Notes: a model not told the origin generated them from the sequence alone. Positions 31,723 through 40,343 are shown, counted from the stretch's first letter. The stretch: 42,656 nt of DNA from Rhizobium sp. Q54 (GCA_945870035.1 CAMBQQ010000028.1:1-42656); one strand, 5' to 3'. Made by a program: numbers and translations.

Positions 31723-33846
31723 ATGACCGACATTTCAGCCGCCTCTTCCCCCGCGACCGGCGGCTTCAAGATCCCCAGCCTTGGCGCGATGGGCGAAGCT
31801 GTGCGCAAGGGCGACATGGGGCTCGCCATCGGCGTCCTCGTCATTCTCGTCATCCTGATCCTGCCGCTGCCGCCGGTCCTGCTCGACCTGGCGCTGGCGA
31901 TTTCGATCATCCTGTCGATCCTGATCCTGATGACGGCTTTGTTCATTCACACGCCGCTGGAATTCTCCGCCTTCCCGACCGTGCTGCTGATCGCCACCAT
32001 GCTGCGGCTGGCGCTCAACCTCGCCTCCACGCGACTCATTTTGTCGCACGGTCATGAAGGCGGCGCCGCTGCCGGCCACGTCATTGAGGCGTTTGGCAAT
32101 TTCGTGATGAGCGGCAATTTCGTCATCGGCATTATCGTCTTCACGATCCTGGTCATCGTCAATTTCGTCGTCATCACCAAGGGCTCCGGCCGCATCGCCG
32201 AAGTCGCGGCGCGCTTCCACCTCGACGCCATGCCGGGCAAGCAAATGGCGATCGATGCCGACATGTCGGCCGGCCTGATCGACGAGAACGAAGCCCGCGC
32301 CCGCCGCAAGACTCTGGAAGCCGAAGGCGGCTTCTTCGGCGCCATGGACGGCGCCTCCAAATTCGTGCGCGGCGACGCCATCGCCGGCCTGCTCGTCGTC
32401 TTCATCAATGTCATCGGCGGCATGATCATCGGCATGGCCCAGCAGGGCATGCCGTTCGCCGACGCGGCGCGCACCTACACGCTGCTGACCGTCGGCGACG
32501 GCCTGGTGACGCAGATGCCGGCGCTGATCGTCTCGACCGCCGCCGGCCTGCTTGTCTCCAAGGCCGGCATCTCCGGCTCCGCCGACAAGGCGATGATGAA
32601 GCAGCTCTCCGGTTATCCGAAGGCGCTCGGCATGTCGGGCGGCGTCATGCTGATCATCGCGTTGTTGCCGGGCATTCCGTTCCTGCCGTTCTTTTTCCTC
32701 GGCGGCGGCGCTTCGCTCTTGGCCTTCTACGCCAACAAGCGCGCCAAGGCCGTCGTCGCCGATGAAGCGACCAAGGCGGCGACCGAAACCAAGGCCGCCG
32801 AAGCCGTCGATGAGCCGATCTCGACCGCGCTCAAGATCGACGACCTCAAGGTTGAACTCGGCTATGCGCTGCTGCCTTTGGTGAATTCGCCGGACGGCAG
32901 CGACCGCCTGACCGAACAGATCAAGGCGCTGCGCCGTTCGCTCGCCGGCGAGATGGGCTTCGTCATGCCGGCGGTGCGCATCCTCGACAACGTCAATCTC
33001 GAGTCCAACACCTACGTCATCAAGATCAAGGAAGTCGAAGCCGGCTCCGGCAAGATCTGGGCCGGGCAGTACATGGTCATGGATCCGTCCGGCGGCCAGG
33101 TGAACCTGCCCGGCACGCACACCACCGAACCGACCTTCGGCCTGCCGGCCACCTGGGTCGACGCCAGCATCAAGGAAGAAGCGGCGATGCAGGGTCTCAC
33201 CGTGGTCGATGCCGCCACCGTGCTATCGACGCATCTGACCGAAATTCTCAAGAACAACGTATCGGACCTGCTGTCCTACGGCGAAGTCACCAAGCTGCTC
33301 AAGGATCTGCCGAAAGAACAGGCCGAACTGCTCAAGGACCTGGTGCCGACGCTCATCACCACGTCGGGCATCCAGCGCGTGCTGCAAATCCTGCTCGCCG
33401 AGCGCGTCTCGATCCGCGATCTCTCGACCATTCTCGAAGGCATCGCCGAAGGCGCCGGCGGTACGCGCAACCCGCTCACTCTGGCCGAGCATGTACGCGC
33501 CCGCATCTCGCGGCAGATCTGCGCGCAGTATACCAGCCACAACGGCTATCTGCCGCTCATCGCCATGTCGGCGAAGTGGGAGCAGGCCTTCGCCGAGTCG
33601 ATCGTCGGCCAGGGCGACGACCGCCATCTGGCGATGCAGCCGTCCAAACTGTCGGAGTTCATCACTCTGGTGCGCGAGAAGTTCGAAACCGCGGCGCGCG
33701 AAGGCGAAGCCCCGGTGCTGGTCACCTCGGCCTCGATCCGCCCCTTCGTGCGCGGCATCGTCGAGCGCTTCCGTGCGCAAACGCCGGTGATCTCGCAGAG
33801 CGAGATTCATCCGCGGGCAAGGTTAAAGACGGTGGGGAGTATTTAG
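31723..33846 (+). CDS. flhA: flagellar type III export gate protein FlhA
   Basis: FlhA is the export-gate component whose cytoplasmic ring receives substrates and chaperones. The 707-residue protein has about eight membrane segments at 33-335, the FHIPEP signature region at 152-180 (TKGSGRIAEVAARFHLDAMPGKQ), the conserved Asp209 in FFGAMDGASKFVRGDAIAG, a linker (340-365) and the large cytoplasmic domain with LTEILKNNVSDLLSYGEV and LAEHVRARISRQIC. Length is normal. It has its own CtrA-type promoter and stands apart from other flagellar genes, 7.2 kb after flbD; fliR and flhB do not follow. Confidence 0.97.
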   Translation: MTDISAASSPATGGFKIPSLGAMGEAVRKGDMGLAIGVLVILVILILPLPPVLLDLALAISIILSILILMTALFIHTPLEFSAFPTVLLIATMLRLALNLASTRLILSHGHEGGAAAGHVIEAFGNFVMSGNFVIGIIVFTILVIVNFVVITKGSGRIAEVAARFHLDAMPGKQMAIDADMSAGLIDENEARARRKTLEAEGGFFGAMDGASKFVRGDAIAGLLVVFINVIGGMIIGMAQQGMPFADAARTYTLLTVGDGLVTQMPALIVSTAAGLLVSKAGISGSADKAMMKQLSGYPKALGMSGGVMLIIALLPGIPFLPFFFLGGGASLLAFYANKRAKAVVADEATKAATETKAAEAVDEPISTALKIDDLKVELGYALLPLVNSPDGSDRLTEQIKALRRSLAGEMGFVMPAVRILDNVNLESNTYVIKIKEVEAGSGKIWAGQYMVMDPSGGQVNLPGTHTTEPTFGLPATWVDASIKEEAAMQGLTVVDAATVLSTHLTEILKNNVSDLLSYGEVTKLLKDLPKEQAELLKDLVPTLITTSGIQRVLQILLAERVSIRDLSTILEGIAEGAGGTRNPLTLAEHVRARISRQICAQYTSHNGYLPLIAMSAKWEQAFAESIVGQGDDRHLAMQPSKLSEFITLVREKFETAAREGEAPVLVTSASIRPFVRGIVERFRAQTPVISQSEIHPRARLKTVGSI

Positions 33847-33885
33847 CGCGACGGCACTTCACGCAGCGCAATACCTGTCTTGTTT

Positions 33886-33899
33886 TTGACCCATCTCAA
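33886..33899. promoter_or_regulatory. FixK/FNR-type box upstream of the OsmC-like gene
   Basis: TTGACCCATCTCAA is an exact TTGA-N6-TCAA, the half-site pattern of FNR/FixK regulators. It is 90 bp upstream of the OsmC-like ATG. If it sits at -41.5, transcription starts near 33934. A matching box lies before the convergent AhpD-like gene. Confidence 0.6.
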
Positions 33900-33988
33900 T
33901 AGAGACCGGCAGCCGTCAGCTACCTACACCTATACAATCGTGGCGTCACCACGCGCCCGTCGGCCCGGCCGGTCCAGAGAGGTATCCC

Positions 33989-34396
33989 ATGCTTGAATAC
34001 GATGTAGTCGCGCGGCGCATCGATTCACATGGCAGCGTAGCCCAGTGTAAAGGGGCCGAGATCGCTTTAGACACCGACATCAACGGCCGCGCCGACGCCT
34101 TCAATCCGGCGGAACTGTTTCTGGCCGCGATTGCCGCCTGCATGATCAAGGGTATCGAACGGGTCGCGCCGATGCTCAAGTTCCATTTCCGTGGCGTCGA
34201 AGTCCGGCTTCATGGCGTTCGTCAGGACAGCCCGCCCTTCATGGCGTCGATCACTTATGATCTCATCGTCGATACAGATGAAGACGATCGGCGCCTCGAA
34301 TTGCTGCACCAGAATGTTCGAAAATACGGGACGATCTCGAACACGGTCGCCGCGGCAACGAAGCTCGACGGGCGGATCATACGGCGCCCTTCGTAA
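33989..34396 (+). CDS. OsmC-family protein
   Basis: A 135-residue OsmC-fold protein. FNPAELFLAAIAACMIKGIERVA holds the conserved first cysteine (Cys51) at the start of the central helix. The position of the second cysteine of peroxidatic OsmC/Ohr enzymes reads KYGTISNTV, with Gly instead of Cys, so classical Cys-Cys peroxidase chemistry is unlikely; the only other cysteine is Cys20. GAGAGG lies 8 nt before the ATG. It precedes the P1B-type metal ATPase by 20 bp, an apparent operon with a FixK-type box upstream. Confidence 0.88.
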   Translation: MLEYDVVARRIDSHGSVAQCKGAEIALDTDINGRADAFNPAELFLAAIAACMIKGIERVAPMLKFHFRGVEVRLHGVRQDSPPFMASITYDLIVDTDEDDRRLELLHQNVRKYGTISNTVAAATKLDGRIIRRPS

Positions 34397-34416
34397 AACC
34401 TTGATTGAGAGTGACG

Positions 34417-36777
34417 ATGGCCGCTGACAAACTGGCGCTCGACCTGACGCTCGTGCTGCCGCACATCCCCGACGAGCGGGATTCCTGCGTCGAGCGGCTG
34501 ATTTCTCTACTCAAAGGCCAGAACATCGATCGGGCACACGTCGTTCACGAGGACGGCAAAGCGCGGCTCTGCCTGCACTACGATTCCGACCGCATAGGGT
34601 TAGCGGAGGTCCGCCAACTGGTCACCTCAGCCGGCGCCGCGATCGACAAGCGCTATGTGCATGAAAGCCTTCGCATCGAAGGCATGGACTGCCCGACCTG
34701 CGCCAATGTCATAGAGCACGCCCTTGGCCGCCTCGAAGGCGTGCTCGAGGCCAAGGTGAGCTACGCGGCCGAGCGGCTGCGCCTGGAATATGACAGCGAA
34801 CGAACGTCGCACCGGGCGGTGAAGCGCCGCATCGAAGCACTGGGCTATCACGTCTTCGCATTGGAAGCCGACGCCGGATGGTGGGTTGAGCATCGCGAAC
34901 TGGTCTTCAGCATCACCGCCGGCGTGCTGCTGCTTGGCGGCTGGCTCGGCGGACTCGCGGGCGCGCCGTACTCGGTATCTCTGGGTCTCTATCTTGCCGC
35001 CTATGCATTCGGCGGCTTCTTCACCGTGCGCGACGCGGTGCAGAGCCTGTGGGCGAAGCGGTTCGATATCGACACCCTGATGCTGGTCGCGGCTGTGGGA
35101 GCGGCGATCCTGGGGGAATGGGCCGAAGGCGCCCTGCTGCTGTTCCTATTCAGCCTCGGCCACGCCCTTGAGCATTCGGCGATGGACCGGGCGCGCCACG
35201 CGATCGAAGCGCTGGCCGATCTAGCGCCGAAGACGGCGCTGGTGCGCCGCGATGGCACGGAAATCGAAGTCCCGGTCGCGGAATTGCTGCGCGGCGACAT
35301 CGTCATCGTCAAGCCTGGCCAGCGCCTGCCGGCCGACGGCAAAGTCACCGAGGGAAACTCCGCGGTCGATCAATCGCCGGTCACCGGCGAGTCGGTTCCG
35401 GTGGACAAGAGTCGCGATGACGTCGTCTTCGCGGGCACCGTCAATGGCGACGGCGTTCTGCTGGTCGAAGTCACCAAGCTCGCCACGGAAAGTACGCTGG
35501 CGCGCATGGTGCGGCTGGTCTCCGACGCACAGACCCAGAAATCGCCGACCCAGAATTTGACCGACCGTATCGAGCGCGTCTTTGTGCCGGTCGTGTTGAT
35601 CGGCGCCGGTCTCCTGATCGCGGTGCCGCCGCTGGTCGGCTTCCCCTTTACCGAGGCCTTCTATCGCGCGATGGCGGTGCTGGTGGCGGCTTCGCCCTGC
35701 GCGCTGGCTATCGGCACGCCGGCGGCGGTGCTTTCGGCCGTGGCCCGCGCCGCGCAACTCGGCGTCCTGATCAAAGGCGGCGCCCATCTGGAAAATCTTG
35801 GCCGGTTGGCCGCCATCGCCTTCGACAAGACCGGCACCATCACTGAAGGCAAGCCGCGTCTCACCGACATCGTCGCCTTCGACGCCACGGAGAACGACGT
35901 TCTTGCGCTGGCAGCCGCACTGGAGAGCCGCAGCGGCCATCCATTGGCGCAGGCCATCGTCGCTGCGGCTCGCGAGCGTGGGCTGGGCTGGGACGAGCCC
36001 GCGGACATTGAAGCGGTGAACGGCAAGGGCATACGCGCAACCCTTGGCGCGCGACGCATCGAGATCGGCAACTTAAAGCTTTTCGCAGGCGAAGCGGTCG
36101 ACGCGGCAGCGGCGGCGCAAGTCGAGCGGCTGGAATCCGCCGGGCGCACGACCATGCTGGTCCGCGCGGATGGACGTTTCATCGGCGTCGTCGGACTGAT
36201 GGACACCCCGCGGGCCGGCGTATCGGCTGTTTTGGCGGAACTGCGAGCGTTGGGCATCATCAAGACAGTGATGTTGACGGGGGACAACGAGCGCGTCGCT
36301 CGTGCGGTGGCGCAGACGGTCGATCTGGAAGACGTTCACGCCAGCCTGTTGCCCGAGGACAAGATCGCCGCTGTGGCCGATCTCGTAAAGGCATATGGCC
36401 AGGCGGCCATGGTCGGCGACGGCGCCAATGACGGGCCGGCGCTCGCCCGCGCCACGGTTGGCATCGCCATGGGTGGCGCCGGCACCGACGTGGCGCTGGA
36501 AGCCGCGGATGTCGTGTTGATGGGCGACGATCTCGGCAAACTGCCATTCGCCGTCGGCTTGGGCCGCGCGGCGCGAACGATCATCCGCCAGAATCTGTTC
36601 ATCGCCCTCGGCGCCGTTGCGCTGCTGGTTCCGGCAACTTTGTTCGGCTGGGCCGGCCTCGGCGTCGCCGTGCTGATTCACGAAGGCTCGACGCTTGTCG
36701 TCGTATTCAATGCGCTGCGACTGCTGACTTACTCCACTTCGCCGGCACCGTCCGCTTCACAGCCGAATTCACACTAG
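34417..36777 (+). CDS. P1B-4-type heavy-metal-translocating ATPase
   Basis: A 786-residue inner-membrane pump. A degenerate ferredoxin-like domain without CxxC (about 8-75) precedes a true HMA domain with GMDCPTC at 89-95. The pump core has TGES at 323-326, SPC at 426-428, the phosphorylation motif DKTGT at 470-474, SGHP at 506-509, GDGAND at 667-672 and HEGST at 755-759. SPC in place of CPC together with HEGST defines the P1B-4 subgroup, whose members export cobalt, iron, zinc or nickel. The ATG at 34417 was chosen; GTG 34411 is possible. Operon with the OsmC-like gene. The exact metal cannot be told. Confidence 0.93.
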   Translation: MAADKLALDLTLVLPHIPDERDSCVERLISLLKGQNIDRAHVVHEDGKARLCLHYDSDRIGLAEVRQLVTSAGAAIDKRYVHESLRIEGMDCPTCANVIEHALGRLEGVLEAKVSYAAERLRLEYDSERTSHRAVKRRIEALGYHVFALEADAGWWVEHRELVFSITAGVLLLGGWLGGLAGAPYSVSLGLYLAAYAFGGFFTVRDAVQSLWAKRFDIDTLMLVAAVGAAILGEWAEGALLLFLFSLGHALEHSAMDRARHAIEALADLAPKTALVRRDGTEIEVPVAELLRGDIVIVKPGQRLPADGKVTEGNSAVDQSPVTGESVPVDKSRDDVVFAGTVNGDGVLLVEVTKLATESTLARMVRLVSDAQTQKSPTQNLTDRIERVFVPVVLIGAGLLIAVPPLVGFPFTEAFYRAMAVLVAASPCALAIGTPAAVLSAVARAAQLGVLIKGGAHLENLGRLAAIAFDKTGTITEGKPRLTDIVAFDATENDVLALAAALESRSGHPLAQAIVAAARERGLGWDEPADIEAVNGKGIRATLGARRIEIGNLKLFAGEAVDAAAAAQVERLESAGRTTMLVRADGRFIGVVGLMDTPRAGVSAVLAELRALGIIKTVMLTGDNERVARAVAQTVDLEDVHASLLPEDKIAAVADLVKAYGQAAMVGDGANDGPALARATVGIAMGGAGTDVALEAADVVLMGDDLGKLPFAVGLGRAARTIIRQNLFIALGAVALLVPATLFGWAGLGVAVLIHEGSTLVVVFNALRLLTYSTSPAPSASQPNSH

Positions 36778-36782
36778 TTTCG

Positions 36783-37151
36783 TTAAGCAGAAGGCGTGGA
36801 AGCCGCTGCTTTTTGCGCTTCAAATTGCGAATAGGCCTCGAACGCATGATTGGCGTACATGGCCGATGGGCCGGCCCCCATATAAATAACCATGCCAAGA
36901 ACCTCCGCGACTTCGTCACGGGAAGCGCCGTGCTCGAAGGCGGCCTTGACGTGAAACGCGATGCAGTCATCGCAACGCACGGCGACGGAGATGGCGAGTG
37001 CAATGAGTTCCTTGGTCTTGCCGTCGAGCGCCTTTCCCGCAAGCGCCGCCTGGGCGAGACCGGCAAAAGCCTTCATGGCTTCGGGAGCGCCGCCGCGAAG
37101 ATTGCGCAACGACCCGCTCAGTTCCTTAACGAGATCCGGCCAATCCTGCAT
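36783..37151 (-). CDS. AhpD-like carboxymuconolactone decarboxylase family protein
   Basis: A 122-residue all-helical protein of the CMD/AhpD family. Residues Glu48, Cys60, Cys63 and His67 (ELIALAISVAVRCDDCIAFH) keep the exact spacing of the AhpD proton relay and CxxC redox centre (Glu118, Cys130, Cys133, His137 in Mycobacterium), so a thiol-dependent peroxidase or reductase role is likely. GGAG lies about 9 nt before the ATG at 37151. It converges on the P1B-ATPase with only 5 bp between the stops. A FixK-type box lies upstream. Confidence 0.9.
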   Translation of the reverse strand: MQDWPDLVKELSGSLRNLRGGAPEAMKAFAGLAQAALAGKALDGKTKELIALAISVAVRCDDCIAFHVKAAFEHGASRDEVAEVLGMVIYMGAGPSAMYANHAFEAYSQFEAQKAAASTPSA

Positions 37152-37238
37152 CGCGTAAGCTCCACCTTCGCCGGCAGTTGCTTTGCCGGGACCGCACACC
37201 GAGAGTGACCTTGTTAAGTCCCAAACGAGCCTGCGCCG

Positions 37239-37252
37239 TTGACATGCATCAA
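37239..37252. promoter_or_regulatory. FixK/FNR-type box upstream of the AhpD-like gene
   Basis: TTGACATGCATCAA is an exact TTGA-N6-TCAA; the arms extend to CGTTGA/TCAACG. It lies 88 bp upstream of the AhpD-like start codon, nearly the same distance as the box before the OsmC-like gene. Confidence 0.6.
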
Positions 37253-37526
37253 CGCGCTCTCGGCCACGGCGCCGGTCACCTCGGCGGCATCCACCTGCGC
37301 GGATTGTCAGGAAGCAGCGCCGGCGCCAATCGGCACCTCAATACCAATATCCAGAGCCCCTGACGAAATGTTATGCTGAAATCACCGTGACTGGCGATAA
37401 TCCGCGCTATCATGTAGGCTCGGTTTAAGCATATTCGCCGCCGCCCCTGTAAAACCACGAATTTGGGCCTATATAGAGACAACCCCATCATTCCTCCGGT
37501 CGCCCGGCGTTTTGGAGATTTAACAC
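37253..37526. other. intergenic region, nothing recognised apart from flanking promoters
   Basis: Together with 37152-37252 this makes a 375-bp gap between divergent genes. Beyond the FixK-type box there is an AT-richer stretch from about 37370 to 37500, including TATATAGAG near 37470, which may hold the promoter of the gene at 37527. No convincing coding frame or RNA gene was seen. Confidence 0.4.
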
Positions 37527-37796
37527 GTGAAACCATTCGACTTTTCCGCTCCGGCGGAGCTTTTCCCATCGCGCAACCGCAAGATTGCCAACAAGGTCCG
37601 TTATCGCCGTTTCGATACCGCCGCCGACGCCATTCGCTTCGCGGTCGAGGAACTGCCGGAGCCGCTGCTGCTCGGCGCCTATATCGAAATCCGGGAAACC
37701 CGGCTCGGCCACAAGGACATCCGTGCGCTCTACGATTGCGACAGCTATCCGCTGCCCAAGACCGTGGTTGCTGCGGCCGAAGAGACAGTGGCCTAA
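37527..37796 (+). CDS. small conserved-looking protein, unknown function
   Basis: An 89-residue protein beginning MKPFDFSAPAELFPSRNRKI. It has a basic region (RNRKIANKVRYRRF), a helix (DTAADAIRFAVEELP) and a strand-rich end (LLGAYIEIRETRLGHKDIRALYDCDSYPLPK) with one Cys. The start is GTG, with GGAG 9 nt upstream. The composition is balanced and looks like a real protein, but I do not recognise a family or function. Confidence 0.65.
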   Translation: MKPFDFSAPAELFPSRNRKIANKVRYRRFDTAADAIRFAVEELPEPLLLGAYIEIRETRLGHKDIRALYDCDSYPLPKTVVAAAEETVA

Positions 37797-38010
37797 TCCT
37801 CTGCGCCGAATACACCGAAACGCCGAAGTTTGACGCTTTTCGCCATTTCGTATATGGAAAGGCGTTGAAACTTTGGTTTTCGGTTATGCCTTGCTGACGT
37901 GCCCTTTTGGGCGCTGCCAATGCACCCCCCAAAACTCGGTGTTTCGATCGCACAGGCGAACAATCGCCTGCGCGCATCACACAAAGCAGCGCATAGCAAA
38001 AGGTGCCACG

Positions 38011-38214
38011 ATGGCGACAGGTACGGTCAAGTTCTTCAATACCCAAAAGGGTTTCGGTTTCATCACCCCGAGCGACGGCTCCAAGGACGTGTTCGTGCAC
38101 ATCAGCGCCGTCGAGCGCGCCGGCATGAGCACGCTCAACGAAGGCCAGCGCCTGTCGTATGAAATCGTTACCGAGCGCGGCAAGCAGGCCGCCGCCAACC
38201 TGCAGAACGCCTAA
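38011..38214 (+). CDS. cspA: CspA-family cold-shock protein
   Basis: A 67-residue single cold-shock domain. [21 protein letters not shown] carries RNP1 (KGFGFI) and VFVHISAVE carries RNP2, both complete, so it should bind single-stranded RNA or DNA as an RNA chaperone. The ATG at 38011 follows AAGGTG. The 214-bp upstream gap can hold the long leader usual for such genes, but no cold box was identified. A good terminator follows 36 bp after the stop. Confidence 0.96.
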   Translation: MATGTVKFFNTQKGFGFITPSDGSKDVFVHISAVERAGMSTLNEGQRLSYEIVTERGKQAAANLQNA

Positions 38215-38249
38215 GACCGGCGCCTTCAGTTTCTCGACAAATCAGCGGG

Positions 38250-38276
38250 ACGCCCGGCCTTCGCGCCGGGCGTTTT
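38250..38276 (+). terminator. rho-independent terminator of cspA
   Basis: ACGCCCGGC (38250-38258) pairs with GCCGGGCGT (38265-38273) around a 6-nt loop, followed by TTTT at 38273-38276. Confidence 0.88.
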
Positions 38277-38328
38277 CGCGTTTCTTTAAAAGCCTGATCT
38301 CTTCAAGCAGCAGAATGCGAGCACGCCC

Positions 38329-38523
38329 ATGACGCACAAATTCGCCAGCGGCCAGGATGTCTTTTACGAGCCGACATTCGGCAATGCGGCGGCGCGTGGG
38401 CAGTACAAGGTCGTGCGTCCGCTACCGGTCGAAAACGACAATCGGCTGTCCTATCGCATCAAGAGCCTGGCCGAGAATTTCGAGCGCATCGCCGAAGAGC
38501 ACCAGCTCAGCGACGGCCAATAA
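38329..38523 (+). CDS. small conserved-looking protein, unknown function
   Basis: A 64-residue soluble protein, MTHKFASGQDVFYEPTFGNA at the start, then RGQYKVVRPLPVENDNRLSYRIKSLAENFERIAEEHQL. The pattern of short strands around a turn followed by a terminal helix suggests a small barrel, similar in build to other short hypothetical proteins of Hyphomicrobiales. The ribosome binding site is weak (AGCAG). No function known. Confidence 0.65.
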   Translation: MTHKFASGQDVFYEPTFGNAAARGQYKVVRPLPVENDNRLSYRIKSLAENFERIAEEHQLSDGQ

Positions 38524-38734
38524 GGCCGCGAGCTTTCAGACCCTTCTAATCGCAGCCGAATTGTCGCCCGCCCGTTTCCAGCGGCGCAGCGCCGAATCGC
38601 GCGCATTTCACGCCTTTTCACCGTTCCGTGATCCGCCCCTGCGGAACTGTCGCGGGGCCCCCACGTTATCCGCACGAACACTTGAACCTTTTCCTTGGCC
38701 GGCCCGACGTATGTCCGAGACCTTGGAGGATGCC

Positions 38735-38944
38735 ATGAACTGGTCGATGTACACCGCCGATCGCACCACCCACCTCAAGATCGTGGTCGTCGGTCTTTGC
38801 GCCGCTCTGCTGATCGCCATCATCGGCATCTCGGCGCGCGAACTCAATCTCGGCGTCGACATCATGTCGGCGCAGGGTCCCGCTGTTTACAAGGCCGGTG
38901 GACCGGTCGTTTACACCGTGCGCGACGGCATCGTTATTCGTTAA
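38735..38944 (+). CDS. small single-pass membrane protein, unknown function
   Basis: A 69-residue protein. One membrane helix lies at about 14-33 (LKIVVVGLCAALLIAIIGIS), preceded by a short N terminus with DRTTHLK and followed by an outside part with GPAVYKAGGPVVYTVRDG. The ATG at 38735 has GGAGGA 5 nt upstream, much better than the in-frame ATG at 38711. A strong terminator follows. Unknown family; looks like a real gene from its start signal, composition and terminator. Confidence 0.7.
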   Translation: MNWSMYTADRTTHLKIVVVGLCAALLIAIIGISARELNLGVDIMSAQGPAVYKAGGPVVYTVRDGIVIR

Positions 38945-39002
38945 GCGCCCACGGCCCTTTGCAGGGGCTGCGGCCGTGACTTTCTGGACCTCCCCCAAAC
39001 TT

Positions 39003-39034
39003 GCGCGCCGGAATTATCCGGCGCGCTTTTTTTT
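39003..39034 (+). terminator. strong rho-independent terminator
   Basis: GCGCGCCGGA (39003-39012) pairs perfectly with TCCGGCGCGC (39017-39026) around ATTA, followed by eight T residues (39027-39034). It ends the transcript of the small membrane protein gene. Confidence 0.95.
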
Positions 39035-39170
39035 CGATTTGGAGCATCGGTCCGGGCTGCGGCGAAAGATCGCGCGCAGCCGCTTGCATCGCCGCGCAAA
39101 TGCCGCAGGGTGTTGGGATCTTAAACGAATCAACGCCCTGCAAAGCCAAACGCAAAAGCGAAGACATCTT

Positions 39171-40316
39171 ATGCCCCGCCACGCCCTGACGAACGTCTTT
39201 CTCCCCGCCCTCGCACTTGTCATGCTGGCCACGCCGCAGGCCAGCGCGCCGGCTGTTGCGCAGAATGGCAACTACGAGGCGCGGCTGGCTGCTTATCTTG
39301 CGGCACGCCAGCCCTACGAGGAACAGGCCACCGCCTATTGGGACGCGGTCGCCGCCAAGCGCCGCATCCGCAACGAGAAGCGCCGCAACAACGTACCGGT
39401 GCTGCTGGAAGACTACGTGCTGGAGCAGCCGCCGATCTACAGCGGCCCGCCGCGGCCGGTCGATCCAAATGCGCCGCCGGGACCTGCGCCCGGCGAGCCG
39501 CCGCCGATCCCGCTGCTGGCCGATTTTCTGCGCAACGGCAAAGAGCATTTCGGCTTCGTGCCGGACCGCCCGGCGAGCGAACTCGAGTTCAAGCGCGCCT
39601 ATGTCAAGGCGGCGCTCGCCGCCGGGCTGACCCGCGAGCAGATCGTCGGCATTTATATTTTCGAGACCGGCGGCAACGGCACTTACGACACGCAGTCCGG
39701 CGTGACGCCGACGCGGCCGAAAGCGATCTCGCCGGCGATCGGCTACAATCAACTGCTGTCGACCAACACCATTTCGATTTTCGCCGAGCACGGCGATGAG
39801 ATTCTCAAAATCTTGCGCGCCAAGGCAAAGGCGCTGAACGGCCCAGCCAAACAGTCGATGGAACGCAAGATCGAAGCGGTCAAGCGCATGATCGCGCACA
39901 GCCGCACCGGGCCGCAACGCTGGGGCGACTGGGACAAGATGGCCAAGACCACCGCGCCCGGCATCGGCATTCATGCCGCCATTCTCGACCGCGATATCGG
40001 GCCGATACTGCAAGTGCAGAAGCTCGCCAACTCACTGCACTTCGCCCGCATGAAGGGCTACAAGACCCAACTCAGCGCCGCCGAACTCGAACTGATGAAC
40101 CTGACCGGCGACTCGACCGGACTCGACATGGTGATGATGCCGCACAACTTCCGCGCCCGCGTGCCGACGGCGAATTTCTTTCAGCAGCGCGGCTATGACC
40201 GCAACCCGGTCGCGCGCCGTACCGGCGTGGTGGCGAAACTGATTGCCGACATGGAAAACCAGATGGCGCGCGGCGCGCAGAACCCGGGCGCGAAAGAACT
40301 GGCGGCGGCGTTTTAG
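39171..40316 (+). CDS. secreted protein of unknown function, possible lysozyme-like core
   Basis: A 381-residue protein with a signal peptide (LTNVFLPALALVMLATPQASA, mature from about residue 28). A basic helix (YWDAVAAKRRIRNEKRRNN) is followed by a Pro-rich linker at 87-115. The main domain at 118-340 contains IYIFETGGNGTYDTQSG with Glu165 after a helix, then AISPAIGYNQLLS. The order of an acidic residue, a Gly-rich turn and a GYNQLL segment resembles the lysozyme/transglycosylase fold (ES...GxxQ), but the match is loose. A role in cell-wall cleavage is only a suggestion. The start is judged from the signal peptide; the ribosome binding site is weak. Confidence 0.7.
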   Translation: MPRHALTNVFLPALALVMLATPQASAPAVAQNGNYEARLAAYLAARQPYEEQATAYWDAVAAKRRIRNEKRRNNVPVLLEDYVLEQPPIYSGPPRPVDPNAPPGPAPGEPPPIPLLADFLRNGKEHFGFVPDRPASELEFKRAYVKAALAAGLTREQIVGIYIFETGGNGTYDTQSGVTPTRPKAISPAIGYNQLLSTNTISIFAEHGDEILKILRAKAKALNGPAKQSMERKIEAVKRMIAHSRTGPQRWGDWDKMAKTTAPGIGIHAAILDRDIGPILQVQKLANSLHFARMKGYKTQLSAAELELMNLTGDSTGLDMVMMPHNFRARVPTANFFQQRGYDRNPVARRTGVVAKLIADMENQMARGAQNPGAKELAAAF

Positions 40317-40343
40317 CGCCAGCCGCCGTCTCGTTCGCGCACT

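Noticed and set aside
31735-33120. Minus-strand open frame of 461 codons opposite flhA
   Set aside because: Strongly Asp/His/Arg/Gly-biased translation, antisense to a certain gene.
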